A stretch of 64,000 bases of DNA from Zygnema cylindricum (lineage: Eukaryota; Streptophyta; Zygnematophyceae; Zygnematales; Zygnemataceae): contig JBBHKE010003123.1 in assembly GCA_037447655.1 (NCBI GenBank), positions 62,001-126,000 on the forward strand, in the 5' to 3' direction. Shown piece after piece: positions 32,401 through 42,800 of this stretch; the stretch's first letter is position 1; every line of letters begins with the position of its first letter. The position numbers were made by a program, and so were the translations under genes. Under the pieces are notes generated by a model. It was not told the DNA's origin and did no database searches. It worked only from the letters and a program-made list of their open reading frames with translations.

Positions 32401-33000
32401 ACACCTGTAAGAGTGCTGAGTATAAGTCTAAATGCTCCCACTATGAGAGATTACGAGGCTGCTAGAGTCCTTAGATATTTGATAGGAACTAGGGATCTAT
32501 GGTTGCATTTGGGTGGGGAGAATACTGACATCACTACTTGGAGTGATGCCAGTTATGGTGATGCTCTGATAAAGAGATGTACTTCTGGATATGTATTATA
32601 TGTGGATGATGGGGCTTGATGTTGAAGTAGCAAACATCAAAAGGTTATTGCTCAGTCCACCAAAGAGGCTGAGTATATGGCCTCTTGCTCTGCGGTGAAA
32701 TAATTGATGTTGGTCAAGTCTTTTCTTGGTGAGCTAAGTCACCTTAAGAGTGGTGTGTAGAATTTTTTTTGTGATAATCAGGTACCAATCGCTATTGCTC
32801 CCAATCCTAGACATCATTTTAAAGCCAAACGCATGGACATTAGACTTAGCTTTGTTAGAAAGAAGGTAGAAAACAAAATAATCAGTTTAGAGTACAGACC
32901 TGATAGCGAGATAGAAGCAGTTATGATGACCAAACTAGTGCCTTCCCCTAAGCTAATTTTCTACAGAGAAAACTATGGTCTGAAATTAAAGGTTTACTAG
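29416..33000 (+). pseudogene. A3 gag end and pol (many stops)
   Basis: Plus-strand remains in A2 order: zinc knuckle region (29545-29590, CHFWKKLGHYMAEC, second Cys to Trp); protease with DSC for DSG (29800-29830); gag-pre-integrase with stops (30190-30330); integrase (30390-30900); integrase-RT linker (30898-31266); RT (31501-32200) with YVDD at about 32005-32020; RNase H (32500-32990). Over a dozen stops and frameshifts. Several changes are G to A or C to T on one strand, as expected for methylated repeat DNA. Confidence 0.87.
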
Positions 33001-33013
33001 AAAATAAGGGGAG

Positions 33014-35208
33014 TGTAGAAATAAATGGTTCTTTTATTATTTTCTAGGTCTAAAATGAAATGTAGAAAAGAAGCCAAGGTTGTTTGCCTCAAACTCCTCT
33101 CTTCAGTTCCCACACTTGTCGTAGTCACTTAAGGTTGAAGAGGGAGCTAGAGCCATGGCTGCCTACGTTGTCCAAAGAGAGACACACATTTGTATTTTAG
33201 TAGGTTTACTAAAAGGATACTTGACGGACCCATGATTTGATACTGGTACTTGTCGTCCGTCAAGTTAGTGTTGTTCATAGCCCTTTTCAGCCATGAATGT
33301 ACCCTCGGAAGCACCACAGACTACCCCAAAACAGCCTCCTTTGATTCCACTCAGAATTATACATAATAAACAAACCAAGCTAAAACTACACAACCAGATA
33401 GTTCCTAGTCCACTAAGTATTCCCACCAAATTTCATATAATAATACCAAACCGAATAATCACAACACTCAGTCAAAGTTGCAGAAAAACAGCCTGCCAGA
33501 ACTTCGATAAATATGACCAACTTCACAATGAAGCCCCAAGCAAACCAGACATACAATAGGTCTGCAAATTCGCCACAATATTGCCAATACAAAGAGGAAC
33601 ACACATGCAAAATTTCAGATAATTCTGCCAATAAAACTGAGAGCAATTCTCAGATGAAAATCCCAAAAAGGAGCAGAAACAGTTTCTGTCCAAAAAGTTC
33701 CTAAGTCTAGAATGACTAAGTCCTACAAATATACACTACAGCTTACTACTAACTGTACGGATGCATACCAGCCGTTCGTAATCAATCAACTACCTCTATT
33801 AATGTGAGTGTACCTGAAACCTACACTAAGAATTAACACACAGGACAAAACATCGTTTAAATATTTACAAGTCTTACTAATTCCGTCAATCGAATCGGGA
33901 CTGTCCAAAATAAGTATCTTGTGACGGACGCGATTTCGTGTCCCTCACCAAACTGACGGCGCCGCCGTCAGTAGCTCTTTTTCCGCATACTTGATGTCAT
34001 GTCACACGGTCACACAATCACTTGACGAACTGATGCCACCTCACCAAATTTAATCCATACACGTGGCGTCCTTTCCACTCAATGCCTCTCACGCAACTTT
34101 TAGTTTGAATCCTTTCGTCATCATTATGATTCGTACTTGCAGTGTACCTTTCAACAATATTCCAAATCGGATCGCTTCGCGATCCGCCGTTCATTTGACT
34201 TACGTTTGTTCGCGCCACTCAATTAGATCCGTACGTCTCAATACACTTAGTACCTAGTACACAAGCTGCTATTACTGCGATGTGACTGGCGCAGCATGGC
34301 AGCACAATATCTTTATCACACACGCTGCTATGGCTGCGATTTAACCAGCGCAGCATGGCAACATAGCAATGTGATACAGAGAGGACTAAAGGTTTCAGAA
34401 AACCAACAGTTAGCTGGTAGCGGTGAGCTTTATCTTACAAGTCTAAGACCAATGGTAAAGTAAATAAGGTTTGACAAATATTTAAATAGTTAGACATGAA
34501 CTAATTCATTTAACAGAAACTATATATGTAATGCATAGATAAAATTTTGTAAATTACAGTGTAGAGTTTTGTTCTAAAACTGATACCAAGCATTTTGTTT
34601 TGATAGCGAAACAAACATCACGCAAGTATTTATTACGGCTACATTTAAAACCCGATTTTGATCAAACAACCGCGAAGGATGCCGAGATCGTGGAATAGGA
34701 TTTTGGCGGTTTGCCGTCACCGCCACATTGATTGACACGTGGCACAACCACATTGGATTACAGCATCTTCAAGGATTACAGGAATGAATCCAAATATGAG
34801 ATGAGTCGACTTGTTGGTCATGTCGTACAATGGCCGTACTGAAAGTACACCTACACCTGTACCTTTCTCTACGACACGGTATTATAATTGATGTCGTACT
34901 TCAGTAGATAGAGTTTTAGAGAGAGATAGGATTTAGAAAAATTTGGTAAATAGGATCCTCTCTCCGAGAAAGCTTATGTACAAAAGGTCAACTTTGACCC
35001 TCCATAACTTTCTACTCAAAGGAGCAAATTCATAGATTCTTTTTGCTATGGACTCAGGGGAGTCTTACCTTCACAAAGGTGGAAGTGGTGACATTTTTGT
35101 CTGCCAAAAAGGCGGTTATTTTTGCTGAAACACAAAGGGATCAGGGTTATCTTAGAGGCTTTGTGTGAGCTGCTTACTCTGAGGGCCAATCGAGGTCTTA
35201 GAGTTGCA
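33014..35208 (+). repeat. A3 3' LTR, split by a solo LTR
   Basis: Starts TGTAGAAATAAATGG after AAAATAAGGGGAG and ends GAGTTGCA at 35208. With the insertion (33269-34413) taken out it is 1050 bp. A perfect 10-bp stem, ACGGACCCAT...GTCCGT-type, surrounds the T-arm-like element at 33220-33266. Confidence 0.87.
33269..34408 (-). repeat. Solo LTR E2 (1140 bp)
   Basis: Plus-strand view TGTTGTTCATAGCCC to GAAAACCAACA, flanked by perfect GTTAG (33264-33268 and 34409-34413). It resembles the LTR of the gag-only element (start, CAGCCATG, and the GATCGCTTCGCGATC motif at about 34168-34182) in the same orientation. Near its end are two diverged copies of a GCTGCTAT..GCTGCGAT..GCGCAGCATGG unit (34265-34365), similar to the 67-bp repeats at 20559. 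Confidence 0.88.
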
Positions 35209-35604
35209 TTTGGGCATGCCTCATAATGGCCGTACAGAAAGTACTCCGACACCAGTACCTTTTTGTACAATATAGTGTTTTGATTGGTGTCGTACTCCAC
35301 TAGTATAAGGTTTAGAGAGGGGTTTAAAACTTAGAAAAATATTAGGTAGTCGCCTCTTTGTCAAAGTGCTTCCGTACAAAAATTAACTTTGACCCTTCAT
35401 AACTTACTATTTAGGGGAGCAACTTAAGCCATTCTCTTTGCTATCGTCTAAGGGGAGACTTGTCCTCACAGGGTGAAACTTGTTAGAGTTATTGCCTGAC
35501 AGGGTGGGAGTTTTTCTAGTTGAAACTAGACGGGGCCAGGGTTATCCTAGGGGCTTCGTGTAAGCTGCCCAATCTCAAGACCTATGGAGGCCTCAAAGTT
35601 TCCA
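35209..35604 (+). repeat. Copia A4 3' LTR, second segment
   Basis: Resumes after the TTTGG duplication and ends GGCCTCAAAGTTTCCA at 35604. The U5 start codon homologue is ATG at about 35584 (MEASKF). With 25870-26504 it gives about 1.03 kb. Confidence 0.8.
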
Positions 35605-36524
35605 TTCTGCTATGTAGTGACCCGGTTTTTTGCAAAAATGGCAGAGTTGCTTTGGAGAATGAGATCGGGATCCATCCGGTCAAACTCCTCTTCCTCTTCA
35701 ACTAAAGCTCCCATAAAGGTTTTTGGTCTCTTAATCTCTCTAATTGGTTCCGTCAACCAAGGCTTGATCACTCTTCCCTCCGCTTCGGGGCTCAACGGTG
35801 TTGTCACTAACTAAGATAATTCGAACCACTGTGTTCGAAATCCATCGATTGTCTGGCAGATCCTGAACCCTGTTGACTATGTTGTCATACTCCTCTGGTA
35901 GCTTAATCAACAAGGTATTCATCTTCTCTTTTTCAGATTCCACCTTTCTAGCACTCTCCAACTCCACAAAAAAACCAACCAAATCATTACAAAAGTAAAG
36001 CTTTTTCTCTCTTTTGTAAACAAATGCCATGATTTTGTGATGTGTGAGTTTTTGTTTTTGAGTTGTGACACTTCTATAAATGTCTTTAAGTGCCTTCCAC
36101 AGGTCAACTGCTCTTTCTACTTTAAGATGAAGGGTGACCACTTTCCGAGAAAGGTGACGGAAAATGAAGTGATTTGCGATAGAGTTGTTGAAGTCTCAGA
36201 CATTAAGGTCTTTCTCCTAAGTTTTAGATATCACTTCCACCACTACCAGCTTTGGTGCCAATTTCAAAGTCACCGGTGTGAGTTTCTCTTTTTCTTTTCT
36301 TATATCAAAGACGCTACTCCCCCTTTTATCATCCTCATTTTCTGACTGGCCGTATCCTGCTGAGAAATGCAGTTCTCCAAATCTCGGTGGTGCTCCCAAT
36401 GGTATGGATGGTCACCCCACACGGCCACTCACAAAACCACATAGTCTCTTTCCAATAAGTGCTCCCCTCATCATCTTCTTACACTAGATAAACCCTGTTC
36501 CATCTAAGATGGGCACTTTAGAGG
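35605..36524 (-). pseudogene. Copia G gag remnant
   Basis: Minus-strand gag. After a start region (PILDGTGFI-like, 36490-36515) it contains the block TLHLKVERAVDLWKALKDIY (about 36080-36140), FCNDLVGFFVELESARKVE (35940-36000) and NTLLIKLPEEYDNIVNRVQDL (35850-35910). It ends at 35605, where A4 abuts. Frames change near 36140 and 35815. The gag start proper is beyond the inserted solo LTR, at 37990-38004. Confidence 0.82.
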
Positions 36525-37989
36525 TGTTGTTTTGGAAGATTAAGTTTCGTACTTGCGTGCGCGTGTTTGCGTGCGTACGTAATTACCGAAATTAATGTGG
36601 TGGTACGAATGGATTTTCGGGTTGGGGGAGAAGTGAAATTAATTCATGTTGGACGTACAAAAGTTCTAATTGAGTGACGCGAACAAACATATGTAAAAGT
36701 ACGGTTCGCGTAAGTGAAATAGACAGCGAATCACGAAGCGATCCAATGTATGATATTCGAAATATGTAAAATTGTAAAATTGTACGTAGCACGTACGAAA
36801 CATAATGCGATAGGCGACATTTATTAAATGGGACGCCGCCGGTACGGAGCGTCTTATTTGACATGTGTACTTTAAATTTGGCACGCGAGATTTATGGCGA
36901 AGTACGTGGTTACGTACTAAAAGATTTGGATGTTTTGACGTCGTTTCGTCAAGTGGACTTTGGGACCACATGGCATGTCATCAAGGGTGCCGAACAAAAG
37001 CTACGGACGGCGGATATAGGCCACCGTTATTTTTCAAGAAGTGGGGACGCGAAATCGCCTCAATCACACGATGTTTAATTTGGACGTTCAAGATTGTTTG
37101 GCAAAATTCGAAGAGATTTGTTGAGTGACTCAGCAAGACTCACCATACGATTTTGTGAGATTGTGTGTATGTGTAAATATTTGGAATAACATTGGTTTGT
37201 CTTATTTGTATTAATAAATTAGGGTTGGTTATGATGTTTATATTTAAGTGATCAATTAGGGTTTCGATAGTTTAATTTGTCTGTGTACGATATTGTACTT
37301 GTAGACAAGTGTACGCTTACGATTGCTTGACTCTCAGGTGTACGCTTACGATTAGTTAACTCTTACTAATATGTTATAATGCGTAAATAGGATTTAGTGA
37401 CAGTTACGTAATTTACGTTGGTTATTTTGACACTTAGCAATTCTTTGACAGCTCACAAGTGTATACATAGGAATGAGCTTTGTTAGGTTTAAATTATCAA
37501 TGCTTGTTAAAAAAAGTAGGGACTAAAGATGTAGTAATTTAGGCTTGTCGATTAGGTCATGCAATTTGAATGATACATTTATTATTTGATTATATTGTTG
37601 TTTATGTATGATGCATTCATTTATTATTTTATATATATGTTATTAATATACTTGTTTGTTATGCATTATTTATGCATTTGTCCTAAGGTTTCTTCTGGTT
37701 TTCATGTAACCCTAAATGTTATTCATGCGTGTGAATGCGCATGCTGTTCCGTCTGTGTACAAATTGTAAATGCATCTGTGTATGCGTTTTGTTGCATATG
37801 TGTACGCATTGTTTTAGGGTCTGTTGTGATTTTCATCTTACCCTAATTGTTGTTTGTTACGTCTGTCAACGCATTTGTGTTATTTAGAGGATGCATTTCA
37901 ATTTGGGAGTTCATTGGCCTAACTTTGCTTAGCTTTTTGTTTGATAGTTTAGGTGGCTTCTGCGGTTGATTTTAGACCAAAGAACAACA
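36525..37989 (+). repeat. Solo LTR F (1465 bp)
   Basis: TGTTGTTTTGGAAGATT to AAAGAACAACA with perfect target duplication AGAGG (36520-36524 and 37990-37994). Its first 250 bases resemble the start of the gag-only element's LTR (including GAAGCGATCC, 36734-36745). The rest, with TGCG/TACGC-rich text (37700-37830), matches nothing else I see in the window. No internal genes. Confidence 0.85.
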
Positions 37990-37993
37990 AGAG

Positions 37994-38008
37994 GGTGGGC
38001 CCATAACC
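37994..38008 (-). other. Copia G primer-binding site
   Basis: GGTTATGGGCCCACC on the minus strand, a perfect match to the A2 PBS, with the in-frame ATG (38004-38002). The adjacent LTR end reads TTGTA instead of CA, and the LTR-coded segment before it has stops, so this copy is dead. Confidence 0.85.
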
Positions 38009-38709
38009 TACAATTATGTGACCTCCATTGGTACACACAATATCTAGCCTGCTTGAAGCCTCTAGGATAATTTTAAAATGCCCCCCTTCCTCTTAGACCA
38101 ACTGCCATCCTGGCATGCAATGGCTTTGACTGCCTTCACCAGTGTAAAGCGTGGACTCCCTTGAGCCCAATTCAAAAAGAATTGCTCATAACGCCTTACT
38201 AGGCGATTAATTATAAAAAGGCAAAGATGCCCATTTTTATACAATATCTTTGTGAGAGAGGAGGCTACCTACCCAAAATTCTCTAAGTCTTAAACCTCTC
38301 TCTAAACCCCCTAATACTAAATTACGGAACTAATCAAAAGACTGTACACTACAAGAAGGTACCCTTGCCGATTTACTTCTGTGCGGCCACTGCATGACAT
38401 GGCCATGGAGAGGACGCCCGTCACATTTAGAGTTGTCTCCCGGTTTCCCCCAAAATGTGCAAACGACTAATAAAGTGCCACGTGGCCTTTGGTGATGTGA
38501 CGACCAAAAACATCCAAAGCTACCTTTCTGCAAATGGCGGCTCGAATGTGTGTCATTCAATGTTTACCGACTTTTAATTTGTGTCGCCAAAATTAAGTGT
38601 CCGCACCACTAAATTTCGTGCGGCCGTATATGTGTCCATACGATCAACAGGTTTTTTGTGTGAATTTATGTTATAGTCTCATAATTAAGTAAATCGACCT
38701 AATCCACTA
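38009..38709 (-). repeat. Copia G 5' LTR, 3' segment
   Basis: U5 and part of U3 in reverse: ATGGAGGTCACAT homologue of the start codon region (rc of 38016-38028), GTATAAAAATGGGC promoter-like box (rc of 38228-38241), shared GACTTAG landmark. Interrupted at the TA at 38708-38709 by the DNA transposon; resumes at 48143. Confidence 0.83.
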
Positions 38710-38731
38710 CACCGCCAATCGTTATTAGCGT
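38710..38731 (+). repeat. Pogo-like transposon left terminal inverted repeat
   Basis: CACCGCCAATCGTTATTAGC plus GT; pairs with 48119-48140. Beyond 22 bases the arms diverge, with a shared GTGTA nearby. Confidence 0.88.
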
Positions 38732-39695
38732 GTAAGTTTATTTAGCGTATAAAAAAAATTACTGTGGTGTACGCTATTTAAGAATTTGAAAATTTTGGAA
38801 AAAATCATACATTCTAATTGTTTGGTTATGGTAATTTGGATCTTTGAAAAAACAAATGTCGGTCGCAAACATGTTTACACTAATAAAAGTACCGTACAAT
38901 TTAAATCCGATCGTACGCCGTCACGTGACACTGTAAATCATTCCAACGTACATGTCAAAATATTTCACCGCAGTTAGGCGTCAAGTATTCGCCGTTAGGT
39001 ATGCAACTTTGATAAAGTTTTACGGAGTGTAATTTCTACGCGTGCATCGATTACGCAACGCTTGCTGGTTCAACGGTTGGTCGCTTTTCCGTTTACGTCG
39101 ACAATGTACGGTAATAAGGGTTCTTTACTCTAATACTGTCGCGACGTCTGTTTAATTAGCGTGAATTCATGCTAAAATGTGTGTTAATTCTAAAATGGGT
39201 GCATTTCCGTCTGTCTCCCTAACTTGTGACCGGTATTAGCGTTTATGTAATGACGTAATAGAGTATACTCCTATTCTAAATTGATCCCAACTGTACAATT
39301 TCACCAACCACCTCGTCTCAAGCGTTTCGGGATTGGTCGCCCAAATTTACACGTGGACAATTTTATATCCACGCAAACATTACGGCTCCAACATGACGTT
39401 ACACCAACCGCCTGTCATACCCGTCGCCATTCGAAAGCTGATCCGTAGGTTTCGAAGCTGATCCGTAGGTACGTCAAGAAGTAGGCGGTTACCATGGCTC
39501 TTTCATGAAAATCGTCGGTCGCTTAACACGTGCATACCCCCTCTCAAAACCGACGAAAATTTTGAAACTTTCCCGCCTTCTTTGTGTCATCTAAAATATT
39601 TGGACACTTTGCAAAATTAAAATTTAAACTTTGACGCCCGTAGGTAAGGAGAATGGTTTCCCTCCCTTTTTCCCACGATCGGGTTTTTTATTTGG
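38732..39695. other. Transposon 5' noncoding region
   Basis: About 960 bases between the left terminus and the transposase promoter. I see no coding frame. CpG- and TACG-rich, with a direct repeat TTCGAAGCTGATCCGTAGGT (39430-39470). It probably holds subterminal transposase sites and promoter sequence. Confidence 0.55.
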
Positions 39696-39703
39696 TATAT
39701 ATA
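39696..39703 (+). promoter_or_regulatory. TATA box of the transposase gene
   Basis: TATATATA, 130 bases before the first downstream ATG (39826). No ATG lies between about 39725 and 39826, so this ATG is the natural start. Confidence 0.6.
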
Positions 39704-39825
39704 CCTGGCGTTTGGTCCAATATTGACACTGTCTATCCGCATCCTTCTGTTACCTTGACATTTGCTTTTCTATTATTTGCTTTGTATCATCATTTGGACA
39801 AAAAGGCAAATCTATTATTTGCAAT

Positions 39826-42800
39826 ATGTGGCCGATTACTTCTCATATTACCACATTTTTTGCGGCGAAAAATACCGCTACGACGGATTTATTACCACCA
39901 CTAACTGAAGAGGACATGGAATGTACTGAAAATCAAGGACAAGACCTACCGAACGAAGGAAGGGGATCACCTGACGTGGATCCCCTCGTGGAAGGCGTTG
40001 TGACCGGAAATTTGGACCCACCGTGTGATAAATACGGGAACGTCCGGGAGTCGACCCGAAAAGTTCAGCAAGTGTCAACGAAGGTTACTCGACTGCGGGT
40101 AATCATTTGGATGATCGCCGATTGTCACGCGAATGGAAAAGAGCTGCTCATCCCGAGGACTGTGAAGATGTTTCTGCAACATTTTTCGGGGGGATATCGT
40201 ACAAGTAAGTGTTTTATCTATTATCCCTACATTTATGTAGCAAGCCTCAGTTGTTTACTTTGTGTGACGCTGTTTCCCACTGTTAATAATTTAATTTTAC
40301 ATATTCAATAATTTATATGTTGATTATGCCCCCTTCGTATTGCATGTTTGTACATGCCATATTCTTCCCCATAACCATCTCGTGTATTTATGATGGTTTG
40401 TTATACAACGTCGTCCAATTGCGCTATGATATGTGTAAGAAAGTATGTACAAGCGACGACATAGTGTCGTCGCCAGTATGCGAAAATTTAAGTGTACTAC
40501 ATCCGAGATTCTGCGAATGTTGGAGAAATCGAAAAGCGACAACGCATCGTCGTCGCTTTAACGTTGGAAATTTCTAATGGAAACGTCGTCCGGTTAATAT
40601 TGTAATGTCTAACGACGAAATGTTGCATACGCGACGACGTCCAATATTGAATCCGCGTGGTAAGTAAAACGTGGAATTAAATTAGTTTTATCGTCGTCCC
40701 ATCGTTGGAATTTTCAAACACATCGGATAGGGTTTGAAGTAATTTCGTGCATGGCAATTCGTAATGAAAGTATCCCCCGCACGAAATACTTTATTTTTAC
40801 ATAATAAAGGTAGGGTTTTATGACTATACTGTTTACTGCACCCTCCACACTTCGTAGCCGCGTCTTCTTCACCTATTTTTGACACGCTAATTTTAAGCTT
40901 CGCTATGAAGGGCGGCAACAAGCAAATTAAGCGACCACGTACTGTGGTCGCTCAACGTCGTCGCTATCCTCCCCTTATTACAGCGACCGCGGAAGAGTTG
41001 GCAAGGCAACGGGAGGCAGCAATCCTGCTGGCCATTGGATGGGAAGGAAGAGAAAGGGAAGGAGGAGAAAGGGAAGGGAACGAAAGGGAGGCATCTGTTG
41101 AGGTGAGTAGGGTGGAGGAGGTAAACGATGAGGGGGGAAAGGGAGAAAAGGCGACGGTTGAGTAGGGGGAGAAGGAAGGAGAGGCAGGGGAAGCAGTAGG
41201 GAAGAGGAATAGGAGGGTAAGAAGGAAATGTAGGGTTTTTGATGAAAGGGAGGAGGAAGAAAAAGGTGAGATGGATGGGGGGGAGGACCCATTGACTGCG
41301 GAGAGGTTTGGGGAGGCTGTATTTTCTGAGGTAGGATGGGAAAAGGCGGCGACGGTTGAGGAGGGGGAGGGTAGTAAAGCGGGAGGAGGAGTAGCGAGGA
41401 GGAGTAAAAGACTAAAGAAGAAAATTAGGGTTTTTGGTGGGAGGGGGGAGGAGGAAGTTGGTGAGGCGGGAGGGGACACGGCACCAGGTGTGGAAGGAAG
41501 GGGAAAAAGGGCGATGGTTGAGGAAGGGGAGGGAAGTGAGACGGGTGGAGGAGTAGAGAGGAGGAGTACAAGGATGTCAAATAAAAATAAGGTATCTGAT
41601 GATAGTGGGAGGGAGGAAATAGGTGAGGCGGGAGGGGAGCAGACGTTAAATGAAGAAGGAAGGGGAAAAGGGGCGATGGTTGAGGAAGGGGAGGGAAGTG
41701 AGGCGGTGGGAATATTTGAGAGGAGGAAGATAAAAAAAAGGAAAGAGACGGTTTTTCATGAGCGGGAGGTTGGGGGAGGGAGTGAGGCACAGAAAAGGTT
41801 AGAGAGGAGGAGGGAAATAAAACTTGGAAAGCGGAAAGTTAGTCAATGGAGTGATGAAGATTACGTCCCCTCCACTTCTTGTAGTGATGAGAGCATTGTG
41901 GATGGGGAGGAACCGCCGGTTGAGAATCTACCCCCCGAGGAAGAACATCCCACGGATATTCGGGTATGGAAGGATGTGGATGAGCCCGCCACCGAGGACG
42001 AGCAAAGTCCGGATAGCGAGGGACGACAACAAGAGGATGAATACGCGGATGATGACGACGTGTTTGAGGTGCCTCCATCACCGAATCGGGAGAGAGGCGT
42101 TGTATTGGGAAATCCGGGTTCTCAAGCTCCCTACCGAATTGAGGATCCTGATTGGTTTTTTCCTCCCCCCACGGGAGAGGAGGACATGGACAGTTTTGTG
42201 CCTCGGGTCGAGCACTTCATTCCGGTTGCCGAATGGCCTGAACATTGGAGGTACGGTGAACCTCGCCCCCTAAACCCAAGGGAGAATCCGCGACCGGAAA
42301 TTCTAGACATCCCCCCGGATGTTCCCGCTCATCCGACGTGGCTCTTCATCGACGGTGATGACCGAGGCTCGACGTTCGCCCACATACGGCAATTCGATTC
42401 GGCGGATCCACGGCATTCATGGATTGTTCACGATGACCGCGGGTATCGCGTCAATGTTCCCCATCTATTGCGTCTTTACCATCCGTGGGACCCTCGTCTA
42501 TACGCCGTCCTAAAGTATTGTCGAAGAACTCCCAAGGTAGTAGCTTTGCGTGCGGCTCGTACCTCGGTTCTACATAAGTTCCGAAATATTCGTTTGAGGC
42601 GACCCCGTTTATGCGAAATCCCACGGGTTCGGCGTCCGATGACCCCACCTCCACCACCGACAGAAGAGGAATGGCGACGAACAATTGAGGCACTCACTGA
42701 CCAATTGGCCGCCCATCAAGAACAAATAGCGATGCTCACTCGGGAGTTGTCTCAAAAAAAATTGCAGTAATCGGTATGTATGTTACTTGCTAATTAATTA

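Larger units (their letters stand above)
26505..35208 (+). mobile_element. Copia A3, decayed, holding two solo LTRs
   Basis: Plus-strand A-family element with perfect target duplication TTTGG (26500-26504 and 35209-35213). Contents: 5' LTR 26505-27525, PBS, gag-pol with many stops, 3' LTR 33014-35208. A D-family solo LTR (28277-29410) lies in gag and an E-family solo LTR (33269-34408) in the 3' LTR. Without these the element is about 6.4 kb, the same as A2. It sits in the LTR of A4. Confidence 0.92.

Noticed and set aside
33293-33704. Small frames in solo LTR E2
   Set aside because: No homology to gag or to each other's copies in related LTRs; ordinary LTR sequence.
41425-41790. Minus-strand Pro/Ser-rich frames opposite ORF1
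   Set aside because: Antisense shadows of the Glu/Gly/Arg repeat coding.
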